Positions 24,012-33,347 of a stretch of DNA of 37,387 bases are shown here, piece after piece. Where the stretch lies: contig URZW01000013.1 in the NCBI GenBank assembly GCA_900552555.1, positions 1 through 37,387 of the forward strand, in the 5' to 3' direction. The notes under the pieces were generated by a model. That model had not been told where the DNA came from. It was given only the letters and a program-made list of their open reading frames with translations, and did no database searches. A program made the position numbers and the translations under genes. This DNA comes from an uncultured Clostridium sp. Lineage in GTDB: Bacteria > Bacillota > Clostridia > TANB77 > CAG-508. Position 1 is the stretch's first letter; every line of letters begins with the position of its first letter.

Positions 24012-26090
24012 GTGTCAAACCAAATACTTTACATAGTAATGGGAGCATCAGTAGCATTAATTTTCATTATAGCAATAGCGTATTTTATAATGTCTAAAAA
24101 AATGCAAAAATCTGAGTACAAAAAAATACAAAAACTTCAAAAAGGTACAAAATCAAATTCATTTTCAACAGAAGTAATGTATCAAAAATTGTATTTAACA
24201 TATATAAAAATCCCATTTGTAAAAAGATATTTGTTAAAATTAAGAAGAAGACTTGAAATATTAAATATAGATGATGAATATAAAACAAGAAGAGATTCAG
24301 CACAGATAATTACAAAAGCACTTTTAATTATATTACCTCTAATTATTATTACAGTATTAGTAGCTAAGGATAACCCATTATTATTATTCATATTATTAAT
24401 ATTTGAAGTATTTATGATAGATATATTAATAGAGGGTTCGGTAGATAAAAAAGATGATGAATTATTGGAGCAACAGGTAGATTTCTTTTCTGAAATAAGA
24501 CATGCATACCATGAATTTAATATGGTTGAAGAAGCAATTTATCAAGTATCACAAGACGATGAAAAAGAAGTTTCTAGACAGGGTGAAAAAATATATGAAA
24601 TCTTAATTTCAGATGACCCTGAAACAGAACTAGAAAAATATTATGATATAGCTCCAAACAATTTCTTAAAAGAATTTGCAGGTTTATCATATTTAACAAA
24701 AGAATTTGGTGATAGAAAGGTAGATGGAGCTTCATTATATTTAAAAAATGTTGATAATATAACACAAGAAATGCAAATTGAAATATTAAAAAGAGATAGA
24801 TTAAATTATGTATTCAAAAGTTTATCACTTATTTCAATAGCACCAGTTCTATGTTTGGAACCACTAAAAAGTTGGGCAGTATCAAACTTCCCATTTGTTA
24901 AAAGTTGGTATTTTGGAAAATCAGGAATGATTGTACAAATATTAATATTAGTAATAACATTTATTTCATATATTTTAGTTAGAAAATTAAAAGACAATGG
25001 CGCAGTAAATATGAACACAAAAAATACTGAAAATCCATGGCAAGCTAAAATATATAAAACAAAAATAGGCAAGAAAATTGTAGATTTATTCTTACCAAAA
25101 GATGGAACAAAAGAATATAGAAAAGTAAAAGATTTATTAAAAGACGCAGCATCTCCATTAAAAATGGAATGGGTGTACATCAATAGAATATGTATTGCAC
25201 TGGTAACATTTGTAGCATCGCTATTTGTGTTCTTATATTTACATCAAGTTGCAATAGATTATGTATATACGCAACCAACAACAGATTACAACCTGATAGG
25301 TGGAATGTCAAGTAGTGAAGAAAAGAAAGCGATGGAAACAACAAAAATACATAATGTTTTCCTAGATATGTTTAAAGGAAAATTAAATACTACACAAGAT
25401 GACATAGAAAAAGCAATGAGACATTCAAAATATTACAAAGATGCAAAAGATACAGAAATAGAAAGTAATGCAAAGAAAATTTATGAAAAATTACAAACAG
25501 TTAATAGTGAATATTTAAAATGGTTTGAACTATTGTTAGCATTTACATTTGCAATAGTAGGATATATGTCTCAAATATGGATATTAATGTTCCAAGCAAA
25601 AATGAGACAACTTGAAATGGAAGATGAGGTAATGCAATTCCAAACAATTATACTTATGCTTATGAGAATTGAAAGGGTAAATGTTGAAATAATTCTAGAG
25701 TGGCTAGAAAGATATTCAAATATATTCAAAAGCCAGATTACACGATGTGTTAACAACTATGAAGCAGGTGCATGGGAGGCTCTTGAAGAATTAAAAAATG
25801 ATATATCATATATGCCATTAATAAGAATTGTTGAAAGTATGCAGGCAGCTGTTGAAAAAATACCAATTAAAGATGCATTTGACGAATTAGATTCAGAAAG
25901 AGAGTATTACAGAGATAAGAGAAAAGAGTCAAACGCAAGACTTATCCAAAGAAAGGCTATGATTGGTAAAGTAATAGGTTTTGCACCAATGATTTGTTTA
26001 TTTGTTGGATATCTAATTATACCATTGGTATTTATAGGTCTAACAAGTATGTCATCAACATTTAGCAGTATGTCATCATCAAGCATGTAG
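24012..26090 (+). CDS. Fused TadB-TadC-like inner-membrane platform protein
   Basis: 692 residues from a GTG start preceded by AGGAGGTG. There are two copies of the type II secretion F fold: the first around residues 150-310 (ELLEQQVDFFSEIRHAYHEFNMVEEAIYQ, flanked by helices near 95-135 and 270-320) and the second around 530-680 (DEVMQFQTIILMLMRIERVNVEIILEWLERYS, with helices near 505-530 and 655-680). In classical Tad systems TadB and TadC are separate proteins; here they appear joined, with an extra N-terminal helix. The C-terminus is a serine- and methionine-rich tail. Confidence 0.82.
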   Translation: MSNQILYIVMGASVALIFIIAIAYFIMSKKMQKSEYKKIQKLQKGTKSNSFSTEVMYQKLYLTYIKIPFVKRYLLKLRRRLEILNIDDEYKTRRDSAQIITKALLIILPLIIITVLVAKDNPLLLFILLIFEVFMIDILIEGSVDKKDDELLEQQVDFFSEIRHAYHEFNMVEEAIYQVSQDDEKEVSRQGEKIYEILISDDPETELEKYYDIAPNNFLKEFAGLSYLTKEFGDRKVDGASLYLKNVDNITQEMQIEILKRDRLNYVFKSLSLISIAPVLCLEPLKSWAVSNFPFVKSWYFGKSGMIVQILILVITFISYILVRKLKDNGAVNMNTKNTENPWQAKIYKTKIGKKIVDLFLPKDGTKEYRKVKDLLKDAASPLKMEWVYINRICIALVTFVASLFVFLYLHQVAIDYVYTQPTTDYNLIGGMSSSEEKKAMETTKIHNVFLDMFKGKLNTTQDDIEKAMRHSKYYKDAKDTEIESNAKKIYEKLQTVNSEYLKWFELLLAFTFAIVGYMSQIWILMFQAKMRQLEMEDEVMQFQTIILMLMRIERVNVEIILEWLERYSNIFKSQITRCVNNYEAGAWEALEELKNDISYMPLIRIVESMQAAVEKIPIKDAFDELDSEREYYRDKRKESNARLIQRKAMIGKVIGFAPMICLFVGYLIIPLVFIGLTSMSSTFSSMSSSSM

Positions 26091-26103
26091 AAGGGAGAAT
26101 GTT

Positions 26104-26847
26104 ATGGAAAATGCATCAAAGGCGTTGTTAATTGCTGGTGGAGTTTTGATAGCGTTAATTATAATGTCATTATTGGTTGTGGCATTTACTAAAATTGGTG
26201 ATTATCAAAAAGCTCAAAGCGAAGGTTCTAGAGATAGCAAATTGGCTGAATTTAATAGGGATTTTGAAAGATATACAGAGGATGACATAAAAGGTGTAGA
26301 TATCGTATCTTTAATAAATAAAATACATGATTATAATACAAAACAAAGTAGGATTGCATCTGGTTCTACAGCAACTGATTCTACATCTGTTGATTATAAT
26401 ATTAAAATGCAATTAACAGTATCAGGATTAAGTGCTTTTAATACAAAATATGCGTATTCTGATGATAGTAGTAATGACCAATTATTTACTAGTGATAGTT
26501 TTACTTTTAATGATACAAATTCACAGGGAAATAAAATAAAAGAACAATTAAATAGATTTGTTGATGCTGAAGGAAAACTAAGTATCGCTCTTTTAAAACA
26601 AGTATCAAATATATATGATCCAACAAAATCAAAAAGTGATAATGTTGCAAATATAAAAGAAAAATTAATAGATATTGATAAAACTACTTATAGTAGTTGG
26701 AATGGTAATTCAACTCCTACACTTGATTCAATAAAAAAGTATAGGCAATATTCAGAATTTAAAAGTGATAAATTTGTACCAGATGGTGATCCTGTATATG
26801 AAAAAGGTCAAATAAAAATATTAAAATTCAAATATAAAGGAAGCTAA
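26104..26847 (+). CDS. Pilin-like single-anchor protein, MENASKAL family member 1
   Basis: 247 residues. The very N-terminus MENASKALLIAGG runs straight into a hydrophobic helix (about 7-29), without the basic leader and glycine expected before a prepilin-peptidase site. The exposed part holds F-N-x-x-F-x-x-Y, then GVDIVSLINKI and a long variable region rich in S, T, D and N. At least three more genes downstream share the N-terminus. AAGGGAG precedes the ATG. It follows the platform gene by 13 bases, so it is probably a structural subunit of the appendage; that is inference. Confidence 0.7.
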   Translation: MENASKALLIAGGVLIALIIMSLLVVAFTKIGDYQKAQSEGSRDSKLAEFNRDFERYTEDDIKGVDIVSLINKIHDYNTKQSRIASGSTATDSTSVDYNIKMQLTVSGLSAFNTKYAYSDDSSNDQLFTSDSFTFNDTNSQGNKIKEQLNRFVDAEGKLSIALLKQVSNIYDPTKSKSDNVANIKEKLIDIDKTTYSSWNGNSTPTLDSIKKYRQYSEFKSDKFVPDGDPVYEKGQIKILKFKYKGS

Positions 26848-26915
26848 TAAAGCTTTCTTTATATAAATATTAAAGCAAATTTTATTATAAATTTGAAAAA
26901 GAAATGAGGTGGATT

Positions 26916-27365
26916 ATGGAAAATGCGTCAAAAGCATTATTAATGGCAGGTGGAGTATTAATAGGAATATTAATAATATCATTGGCTGTATATTTATTTG
27001 CAGATTTTGGTTCGAAATCGGCTAGTATTAATGCACAAAATTCTCAAAAACAATTGTCTGCATTTAATTCAAAATTCACTTCATATCAAGGATTTAAGGA
27101 TGCAGATGGAAATTGGCAAATAACAATTTATGATATTATTACTGTAAAAGGATATGCACTAGAAAATAATGAAAAATATGAAAATGCAGACGAAAAGATA
27201 GATGTTAAAATTGGAGGTAGATCGATTTTAAGTGATTCTGATATAAATCTTATAAATTTAAATGTAAAATCTACAGGTGAAGTTAATAAGTTTAGGTGTG
27301 AAGATAATGATGTGCAATATAATCAAAATGGAAAAGTAAAATCAATAAATTTTAAAGCTATATAA
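26916..27365 (+). CDS. Pilin-like single-anchor protein, MENASKAL family member 2
   Basis: 149 residues with MENASKALLMAGG, a helix to about residue 28, and an exposed domain starting QKQLSAFNSKFTSYQ. The ATG at 26916 is chosen for its match to the family N-terminus and the GAGGTGG just before it; an ATG at 26904 would add four residues. Differs from member 1 by a much shorter exposed part. Confidence 0.7.
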   Translation: MENASKALLMAGGVLIGILIISLAVYLFADFGSKSASINAQNSQKQLSAFNSKFTSYQGFKDADGNWQITIYDIITVKGYALENNEKYENADEKIDVKIGGRSILSDSDINLINLNVKSTGEVNKFRCEDNDVQYNQNGKVKSINFKAI

Positions 27366-27441
27366 TAAAAAATATAGTACAAAATTAAGAAAATTGTTGA
27401 AAATAAAAATAGGTAATGCTATAATAAAAAAGGAAAGAACA

Positions 27442-27873
27442 ATGAAAAAATTTATAATATTTTTTGTTATTGTAATAGTTATAGTTTCTGGAATTTCATA
27501 TATATATTTAAACTACAAGTCGGAATATAATTCATCTATGAAAGCAAACATGGAATTTGAAAAATATCAAGATGTAGAAGTCTATGGTGCTGATTTGGCA
27601 ACAATAATAAATAGAGCAGTAGACAGAAACGAAAAAAATAAAGTTTCAAAAAACAATAAAGGCATTTATATAGATAATGATTCAAATTCAATTAGTATAG
27701 AAATTAAAATGAAAGATAATGATACAATTTACCAAATGGAAACAATATATAATGGTGGAATTCAGAACTTTATAAGTTACTATAGCAATATAAAATTTAA
27801 ATGTGTAGATATTAAATATCATGATTCTACACATAAAGTTAGATACATGTTGTTTGAACAAGTATCTGAATAA
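27442..27873 (+). CDS. Single-anchor protein related to the MENASKAL family
   Basis: 143 residues from the ATG at 27442 (AAAGGA nearby). It has a basic start MKKF, a helix of about 20 residues, and then MEFEKYQDVEVYGADLATIINRAVDRN, which aligns by eye with the F-x-x-Y then G-x-D-x-x-x-L-I-N segment of member 1. It lacks the MENASKAL N-terminus and so may be an accessory subunit. A frame from 27394 is longer but has no ribosome site. Confidence 0.6.
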   Translation: MKKFIIFFVIVIVIVSGISYIYLNYKSEYNSSMKANMEFEKYQDVEVYGADLATIINRAVDRNEKNKVSKNNKGIYIDNDSNSISIEIKMKDNDTIYQMETIYNGGIQNFISYYSNIKFKCVDIKYHDSTHKVRYMLFEQVSE

Positions 27874-27949
27874 TTTAGTTATTAATATTACTAATGTAAA
27901 TGTTAGTATAATAATATAATATATATAAAAGACAAAGGAGGAAATTAAG

Positions 27950-28360
27950 ATGGAGAATGCATCAAAAGCATTAATTATCGCAGGTGCTATTTTATTAGCA
28001 ATATTAATTATATCATTAGGAATTATGATTTTAGGAAAGGCTCAAGATACTATAAATGGAAGTGGTATGACACAAGCAGAAGTACAAGCTTTTAACGAAA
28101 AATTTACAAAATATGAGGGAAAACAAAGAGGTTCTTCTGTAAGATCTTTAATACAAGAAGTAGTTTCAAATAATGGTACACAAGAAAACATAGATTCAGG
28201 CAGATTAGTAGCTGTTCAAGGAACTGGTACTAATGCATCTGGAATTTCTGTATCAGGTACAACTGTTTCTGGTACTGCTAACATAAAAAATACAGCTACA
28301 TATACTATAAGTTTTGAATATGCTACTAATGGATGTGTTAATAAAATTATAATTCAATAA
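27950..28360 (+). CDS. Pilin-like single-anchor protein, MENASKAL family member 3
   Basis: 136 residues. MENASKALIIAGA opens a helix to about residue 29. AFNEKFTKYEGKQRGSSVRSLIQEV carries the shared F-N-x-x-F-x-x-Y and G-x-x-V-x-x-L-I motif, and a serine-, threonine- and glycine-rich segment (about 90-115) follows. GGAGG precedes the ATG. Cysteine occurs once near the C-terminus. Confidence 0.7.
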   Translation: MENASKALIIAGAILLAILIISLGIMILGKAQDTINGSGMTQAEVQAFNEKFTKYEGKQRGSSVRSLIQEVVSNNGTQENIDSGRLVAVQGTGTNASGISVSGTTVSGTANIKNTATYTISFEYATNGCVNKIIIQ

Positions 28361-28433
28361 TCTATTTAGTAAAAAAATTTGAATGTTGTTGTTTTATATA
28401 ATATGAAAATATAAATAAGGAAGGAGAATGATA

Positions 28434-29049
28434 ATGGAAAATGCCGCAGATGCACTAAAAATGGCTGGAGCCGTATTAATATTTGTATTAGCGTTATCCA
28501 TTATCATTTTTGCCTTTTCACAAGCAAGGCAGACGTCTGATACAATATTAACGTACAGAGATAGAGAAACAATGTATGTAGAATCAGATTACTATTATAC
28601 ATCAAACCAATCTGAAAGAGTTGTAAGTTTTGAAACAGTAATACCATCAATTTTCAGAGCATATTTAGAAAATTATAAAATAGTATTTGAAGGGCTACAA
28701 ACACCAATATATCAAATAAAAAACGGAAATGGTGAATGGGTAGATAAATACACATTAGATTTGGAACAAAATTTAACAAATACATACAGAAATCCAAGTT
28801 TAGGTACTAATGAAAAAAAAGCAGAATTTATAAAAGGAATATTATATCATGATTATAGCAGTAAAACAGACTTTGAAAACAGTTTTAAAGCAGATAATGT
28901 AAGATTAGATGGATGTTCTTCAATATATGACCAATTAAAAGGTAAAAAAATTACAGAATATATTCGGTATTTATTATAGAAATGATAATCCAAATGAACC
29001 AGAAGTCAATAAAGAACAAAAGAGAATTATAACCTATAAAGTTGAATAA
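28434..29049 (+). CDS. Pilin-like single-anchor protein, MENA family member 4, needing a +1 frame change
   Basis: MENAADALKMAGAVLIFVLA is a variant of the family N-terminus, followed by a helix and SQARQTSDTILTYRDRE. The frame reaches CGG at 28965-28967 and stops 12 bases later. Dropping the C gives EYIGIYYRNDNPNEPEVNK and a continuation to 29049, 204 residues in total with an ordinary composition and a KRIITYKVE ending. The ATG at 28434 fits AAGGAG spacing; an ATG six bases upstream abuts that site. Without a family alignment the continuation is less certain than for the other three broken genes. Confidence 0.68.
28965..28968 (+). other. CGG frameshift site in pilin-like member 4
   Basis: Upstream frame TAT ATT CGG TAT; downstream frame GGT ATT TAT TAT AGA. 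Skipping the C adds 27 residues in place of four. Confidence 0.65.
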
Positions 29050-29070
29050 GTTTAAAAATAATGTTATAAT
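29042..29070 (+). promoter_or_regulatory. Internal promoter before the MADR paralog pair
   Basis: TTGAAT (29042-29047), a 17-base spacer and TATAAT (29065-29070), overlapping the end of the frame-changed pilin-like gene and 35 bases before the next start. Confidence 0.6.
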
Positions 29071-29104
29071 AATGTAGGAATTAGTATTTTAGGAGGAAAA
29101 TAAA

Positions 29105-29617
29105 ATGAGTGATACACTAATAACAGTAGTAGCAATAGTTTTAGCAGCAACATTAATATTTGTTGTTCCAGTAATGACAATGGCCGATAGATTTGATACT
29201 ACTTCAAAAGCAGAAGTAGAGGCATTGCTTACAGACTTTGTAGAAGACATAAGAACAACAGGAAAAATCACACAAGAAAAATATGATAAATTTCAAGAAA
29301 ACTTAGCTGCAACAGGTTATACATTTGGAACTGATATGGAAGTAAAAGTTAAAGATGAAAACCCAGGAAAGAAAACATTACAAACAGCAAAAGACAAAAT
29401 AGGAGAAAATGTATATTATTCTGAATATACAACTCAAATATTACAAGAATTAGAAGAAAATCACGGAATTAAAAATTTAAAAACAGGTGATATTGTTTTA
29501 GTAAAAGTTAGAAATACAAATACAACACTTTCACAACAAATGAAACAATTTATGTATAAAATAGTTGGAAATGATGATGCATCAGTTGTAGCATCAAAAG
29601 CTGGAATGGTGCAATAA
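29105..29617 (+). CDS. Single-anchor protein, MADR paralog 1
   Basis: 170 residues: an N-terminal helix (about 4-25) that ends VPVMTMADR, then a predicted extracytoplasmic domain with DFVEDIRTTGKITQEKYDKFQENLAATG, a beta-rich middle and a TLSQQMKQFMYKIVG segment. The next gene is a clear paralog. The family is not one I can name; position in the locus suggests minor subunits of the appendage. AGGAGG precedes the ATG. Confidence 0.65.
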   Translation: MSDTLITVVAIVLAATLIFVVPVMTMADRFDTTSKAEVEALLTDFVEDIRTTGKITQEKYDKFQENLAATGYTFGTDMEVKVKDENPGKKTLQTAKDKIGENVYYSEYTTQILQELEENHGIKNLKTGDIVLVKVRNTNTTLSQQMKQFMYKIVGNDDASVVASKAGMVQ

Positions 29618-29654
29618 AATAAACATAAGTACTTAAGAAGGGATGAGGTAAATA

Positions 29655-30173
29655 ATGGATGATATACTTTCATCAATAATTGGAATAGCAGTAGCAGCAA
29701 TTTTAATGTTTTTATTTCCATTAATAACAATGGCAGATAGAACTGATGATGTATCTCAACTTGCTGTAAAGATTGCAACATCTGAATTTGCAAATGATGT
29801 TATTGCAACAGGGAAAATTACAACTGAAAGATATAATCAATTCATTACAAATCTTGGATCAACTGGGAATACTTACAATGTAACAATAGAGGCTAAAATT
29901 TTAGATGAAAATGCAAGTAGATTAACAACAAATAATAATGGACAAGCAGGACAAAATGCATATTATTCAGTTTTTACATCTCAAATTTTAGATACAATAA
30001 CTAATAAAGATGTTTTTTATTTAAAAGAGGGGGATATAATTTCTGTAGATGTAAAAAATGAAAATCAAACAATAGCACAGCAATTAAAGAACTTCTTTTA
30101 TACAGTAGTTGGAAAAGATACATATATAATAGCTGCATCAAGTGGAGGTCTAGTTACTGTAACAGGAAAATAG
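29655..30173 (+). CDS. Single-anchor protein, MADR paralog 2
   Basis: 172 residues. FPLITMADRTDD, TSEFANDVIATGKITTERYNQFITNLGSTG and TIAQQLKNFFYTVVG correspond point by point to the preceding gene, with about one third identity by eye. The pair probably arose by tandem duplication and could form a heterodimer. It starts 37 bases after the first paralog; GGGATGAGG supplies the ribosome site. Confidence 0.65.
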   Translation: MDDILSSIIGIAVAAILMFLFPLITMADRTDDVSQLAVKIATSEFANDVIATGKITTERYNQFITNLGSTGNTYNVTIEAKILDENASRLTTNNNGQAGQNAYYSVFTSQILDTITNKDVFYLKEGDIISVDVKNENQTIAQQLKNFFYTVVGKDTYIIAASSGGLVTVTGK

Positions 30174-30188
30174 AATTATAAAATGTGG

Positions 30189-30220
30189 AGCTTGTAATTA
30201 ATTATTATTACAAGCTATTT
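30189..30220 (+). terminator. Stem-loop after the MADR pair
   Basis: AGCTTGTAAT pairs exactly with ATTACAAGCT across eight bases, followed by ATTTTA. A weak terminator or processing site. Confidence 0.6.
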
Positions 30221-30246
30221 TAGAATAATGCAAAGGAAAGATATAT

Positions 30247-31920
30247 ATGAAGATACAAAATTTAGCAATTATATTTATAATAATAATTTTGCCAATATCA
30301 TTGGTATTAGCATCATATACAAAAACAAGAGTAGAAACACTAAATTTACAAGCAGAATATGATACAAAATTAAATAGTGCAACATATGATGCATTAAAAG
30401 CATATCAAGTTAATAGTTTACAAAATAAGGTTGGAGGATTAGCAAACTCAAAAATAAGAGATATAAATGCTTCTATAAATACATTTTTTAATTCTATGCA
30501 ATCAAACTTTCCAACATTGGGATATACAAAAGAATCTATACAAAACTATGTACCTGCAATTGTATATACAATGTATGATGGTTATTATGTATATGCTCCT
30601 TTTACTAATACATGGAATACAAATACAGAAGAGGCTGGTGATGAAATTAGCACTGAAATGACAGATCAAATTAAGCCTGATAAACAAACTAAATATAGAG
30701 ATGGACAAGAACTATATGATTTAAAGCCATATGTTTACTATAGCTGTAGATATATAAGAGGAGATATAGATGTTGTTATAACATATTCTCTAGATAATTA
30801 TATTCAAATACAAGGTAATATAGGCGGAGAAACTGTAAGTAGATATGGTTATTTGTTAAATAATCTTAAAATAAATGGAAATACTATTACATATGAGGGA
30901 GTAAATATTGAAAAAGAAAATGGCAAAAACTTGAAAGAAAGTGTGTATGTAGGTGGTAATGTTAATTCAAATTCATATCAATGTTTAAAAAAGAATGGCA
31001 CAAAATATTATTCAGATGGATCAAATGCATTTACAGTTTCAAATGGCGAACGAATTAATCAAGATGATCCGGTTAATTCAAATTCAGTGGTAGAAAAAAC
31101 TACAGCATATGATGTAGAAAATAATGATAGTGCAAGAAAATATTTTCTAGAAGCACAAGAACTTAAAAGTTTTATGGAAGAGTATGGTCTTACAAATTTG
31201 ACAACTGATGATATAGTTGATGTAGATACTGGAAATAAATATGAAACAGGAAAAAGTCCATATACAAAACTAGGGAAAATATTTGATTTTGATTGTTCAG
31301 AAAAAGGTGGAATTGAATCAGAAAAATCAAACTTTAATTTACATAGAATAGATGTAATTAAAAATGCAATAGAAAGAAATTTATCAATTGTTATAGCAAA
31401 TTATGATACTGTATCTAAGACACAAACAGATTTTAGATTACCAAAATTAAAAGATAGTGATTGGGATAAAATAACAGATAATATTGGAATAATATCATTT
31501 TTCCAAAATGTAAATATTGGAGGAAAAGTTTATAGCGGATATTCAATTGTGTCAAATACAAAAAATGAAGATGTTGTTACATATGATTCAATCTATATAA
31601 AGGATAGTAATAATGTATGTCATAGTATTACGGAGAATTTTGCAGCAACAAACACAAATTTATCTGGTGCAGTAGGTGTTTTTAATGTTGATATAGAGAG
31701 AAGAAGTGAAGATGATTCTAATCAAAATTCTGGTTATTATTTTCCTGTATATGCAACATTGTCATATGATTCTATCATCACTAAAAATAATATAAGTAAA
31801 GCTTCAAATCAATCAATGAAAGAATATGTAAACAGTTTGAGTCTGGACTTAAAGAAAATTTATTATACTGCATTGGCTAGGGAAAGATATGGAGTATATA
31901 GAGTTAAATTGAAAATTTAG
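30247..31920 (+). CDS. Large single-anchor exported protein, possible appendage tip or adhesin
   Basis: 557 residues with one N-terminal helix (about 5-24) and a long extracytoplasmic part. Early on it has NSATYDALKAYQVNSLQNK and KIRDINASINTFFNSM, then YTMYDGYYVYAPF. There are several aromatic-rich beta segments and a long asparagine- and serine-rich middle (about 225-300). I recognise no catalytic motif or known family. Being the largest and last exported protein of the locus, with a helix like those of the minor subunits, it may sit at the tip; this is inference. It ends the locus. Confidence 0.6.
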   Translation: MKIQNLAIIFIIIILPISLVLASYTKTRVETLNLQAEYDTKLNSATYDALKAYQVNSLQNKVGGLANSKIRDINASINTFFNSMQSNFPTLGYTKESIQNYVPAIVYTMYDGYYVYAPFTNTWNTNTEEAGDEISTEMTDQIKPDKQTKYRDGQELYDLKPYVYYSCRYIRGDIDVVITYSLDNYIQIQGNIGGETVSRYGYLLNNLKINGNTITYEGVNIEKENGKNLKESVYVGGNVNSNSYQCLKKNGTKYYSDGSNAFTVSNGERINQDDPVNSNSVVEKTTAYDVENNDSARKYFLEAQELKSFMEEYGLTNLTTDDIVDVDTGNKYETGKSPYTKLGKIFDFDCSEKGGIESEKSNFNLHRIDVIKNAIERNLSIVIANYDTVSKTQTDFRLPKLKDSDWDKITDNIGIISFFQNVNIGGKVYSGYSIVSNTKNEDVVTYDSIYIKDSNNVCHSITENFAATNTNLSGAVGVFNVDIERRSEDDSNQNSGYYFPVYATLSYDSIITKNNISKASNQSMKEYVNSLSLDLKKIYYTALARERYGVYRVKLKI

Positions 31921-32040
31921 ATTATAATTTAATATAATAAATATTAAATAGATTAGTTTTATAATTTTTGTTATTGAGTTATAAAGAATTTAGAATAAAA
32001 GATAGCAAAAAGTTAATAATATTAATAGATTATTAAGAGA

Positions 32041-32075
32041 ATAGGGATTGAAAAACAAAATTTTTCAATCCTATT
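32041..32075 (+). terminator. Terminator at the end of the pilus locus
   Basis: AGGGATTGAAAA pairs with TTTTCAATCCT (one bulged G) around six bases, with the T run contained in the right arm. It separates the pilus locus from spoIVB. Confidence 0.6.
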
Positions 32076-32095
32076 TGAGACTTTAGGAGGAAAAA

Positions 32096-33341
32096 ATGAA
32101 AAAGAGTAAAATATTATTTTTCATAACAATAATTATTATATTATTAACGACATATTTATATACACTTTTTATACAATCTATACCAGATAACATAGTAATA
32201 TTTGAAGGAGAAACCATCAACCTAAAAACAATATTAGGAATAAAAGCAGACCTAACAGAAAAAAACAAAGTAATAGAAACAATATCAAGAAATCAAACAA
32301 AGCCAATAAATACAACAGGAAAAAAAGTAGTAAAATTAAGCCTTTTTGAAAACATATTTGTAAAAAATGTTGATGTTGATGTATTACCAAAAACCAAAGT
32401 AATACCTGTTGGAAGTATAGCTGGAATAAAATTATATACTAGTGGAGTTTTAGTAGTAGGAATGGCTGAAATTCAAGGAATAGACAATAAAAAATATAAG
32501 CCATATGAGAATACAGGAATTCAAGAGGGCGACAGAATTATATCAATAAACAATAAAAGTATTGGAAATACAGAAGAATTAGTCAATACAGTAAATTCAT
32601 CAAATGGAAACGAAATTCAAATTCAATATGTGCATGACAAAAACACACAAGAATGTTCAATAAAGCCAGTAGAAACATCTCAAAAAGAATATAAACTAGG
32701 ATTATGGGTACGAGATAGTGCTGCAGGAGTTGGAACAGTTACATTTTATGAGCCAGACAGCCAGAGTTTTGCTGCACTAGGCCATGGAATAACAGATATA
32801 GATACAGAAAAATTGATAGATATTGCATCTGGTGAGTTTGTAACAACTAAAATATTAAATGTAGTTAAAGGTGAAAGTGGAAATCCGGGAAGAATACAAG
32901 GCACTGTTGATAATCAGAAAAATATAGGTGTCATTTATAAAAATACTAAGTTTGGGATATATGGAAAAGTAGATAATGTTTCAAGTTTGAATATTGATTC
33001 GTCAAAAAAAATGGATTTGGCTTTAAGGGATGAGATTAGAACTGGAAAGGCTACTATTTTGTGTAGCTTGGAAAATGGTAAGATTGATGAATATGAAATC
33101 GAGATAGAGAAAGTTTTTAAGGATAATAATTACGATAATAAAAGTATGTTGATTAAGGTTACTGATAATAGGTTGTTGGAGAAAACTGGTGGAATTATTC
33201 AACGGTATGAGTGGTTCTCCTATTGTTCAAAATGGTAAGTTTGTTGGGGCTGTGACTCATGTTCTTGTTAATACTCCTGAAGAGGGATATGCTGTTTTTG
33301 GAGATATTATGCTTAAACAAATGAAGATGGTAGAACAATAA
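32096..33341 (+). CDS. spoIVB: SpoIVB serine peptidase, needing a +1 frame change
   Basis: SpoIVB is secreted by the forespore and triggers sigma-K activation. The joined product has 414 residues (Bacillus about 426): a signal anchor (6-26), a PDZ domain (about 100-185, with GIQEGDRIISINNKSI), and the SA-type peptidase domain with catalytic histidine H230 in ALGHGI and an aspartate in VTDNRLLEKTGG. At 33203-33205 the frame meets CGG and ends 31 bases later in nonsense. Dropping the C gives Q-G-M-S-G-S-P, which carries the catalytic serine, then GAVTHVLVN and a normal end at 33341. Activity therefore depends on the frame change. AGGAGG precedes the ATG. Confidence 0.92.
33203..33206 (+). other. 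CGG frameshift site in spoIVB
   Basis: Upstream frame ATT CAA CGG TAT; downstream frame GGT ATG AGT GGT TCT CCT. The glycine made by skipping the C is the conserved residue before M-S-G-S-P, so the break is placed to the base. Confidence 0.85.
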
Positions 33342-33347
33342 AAAAAA

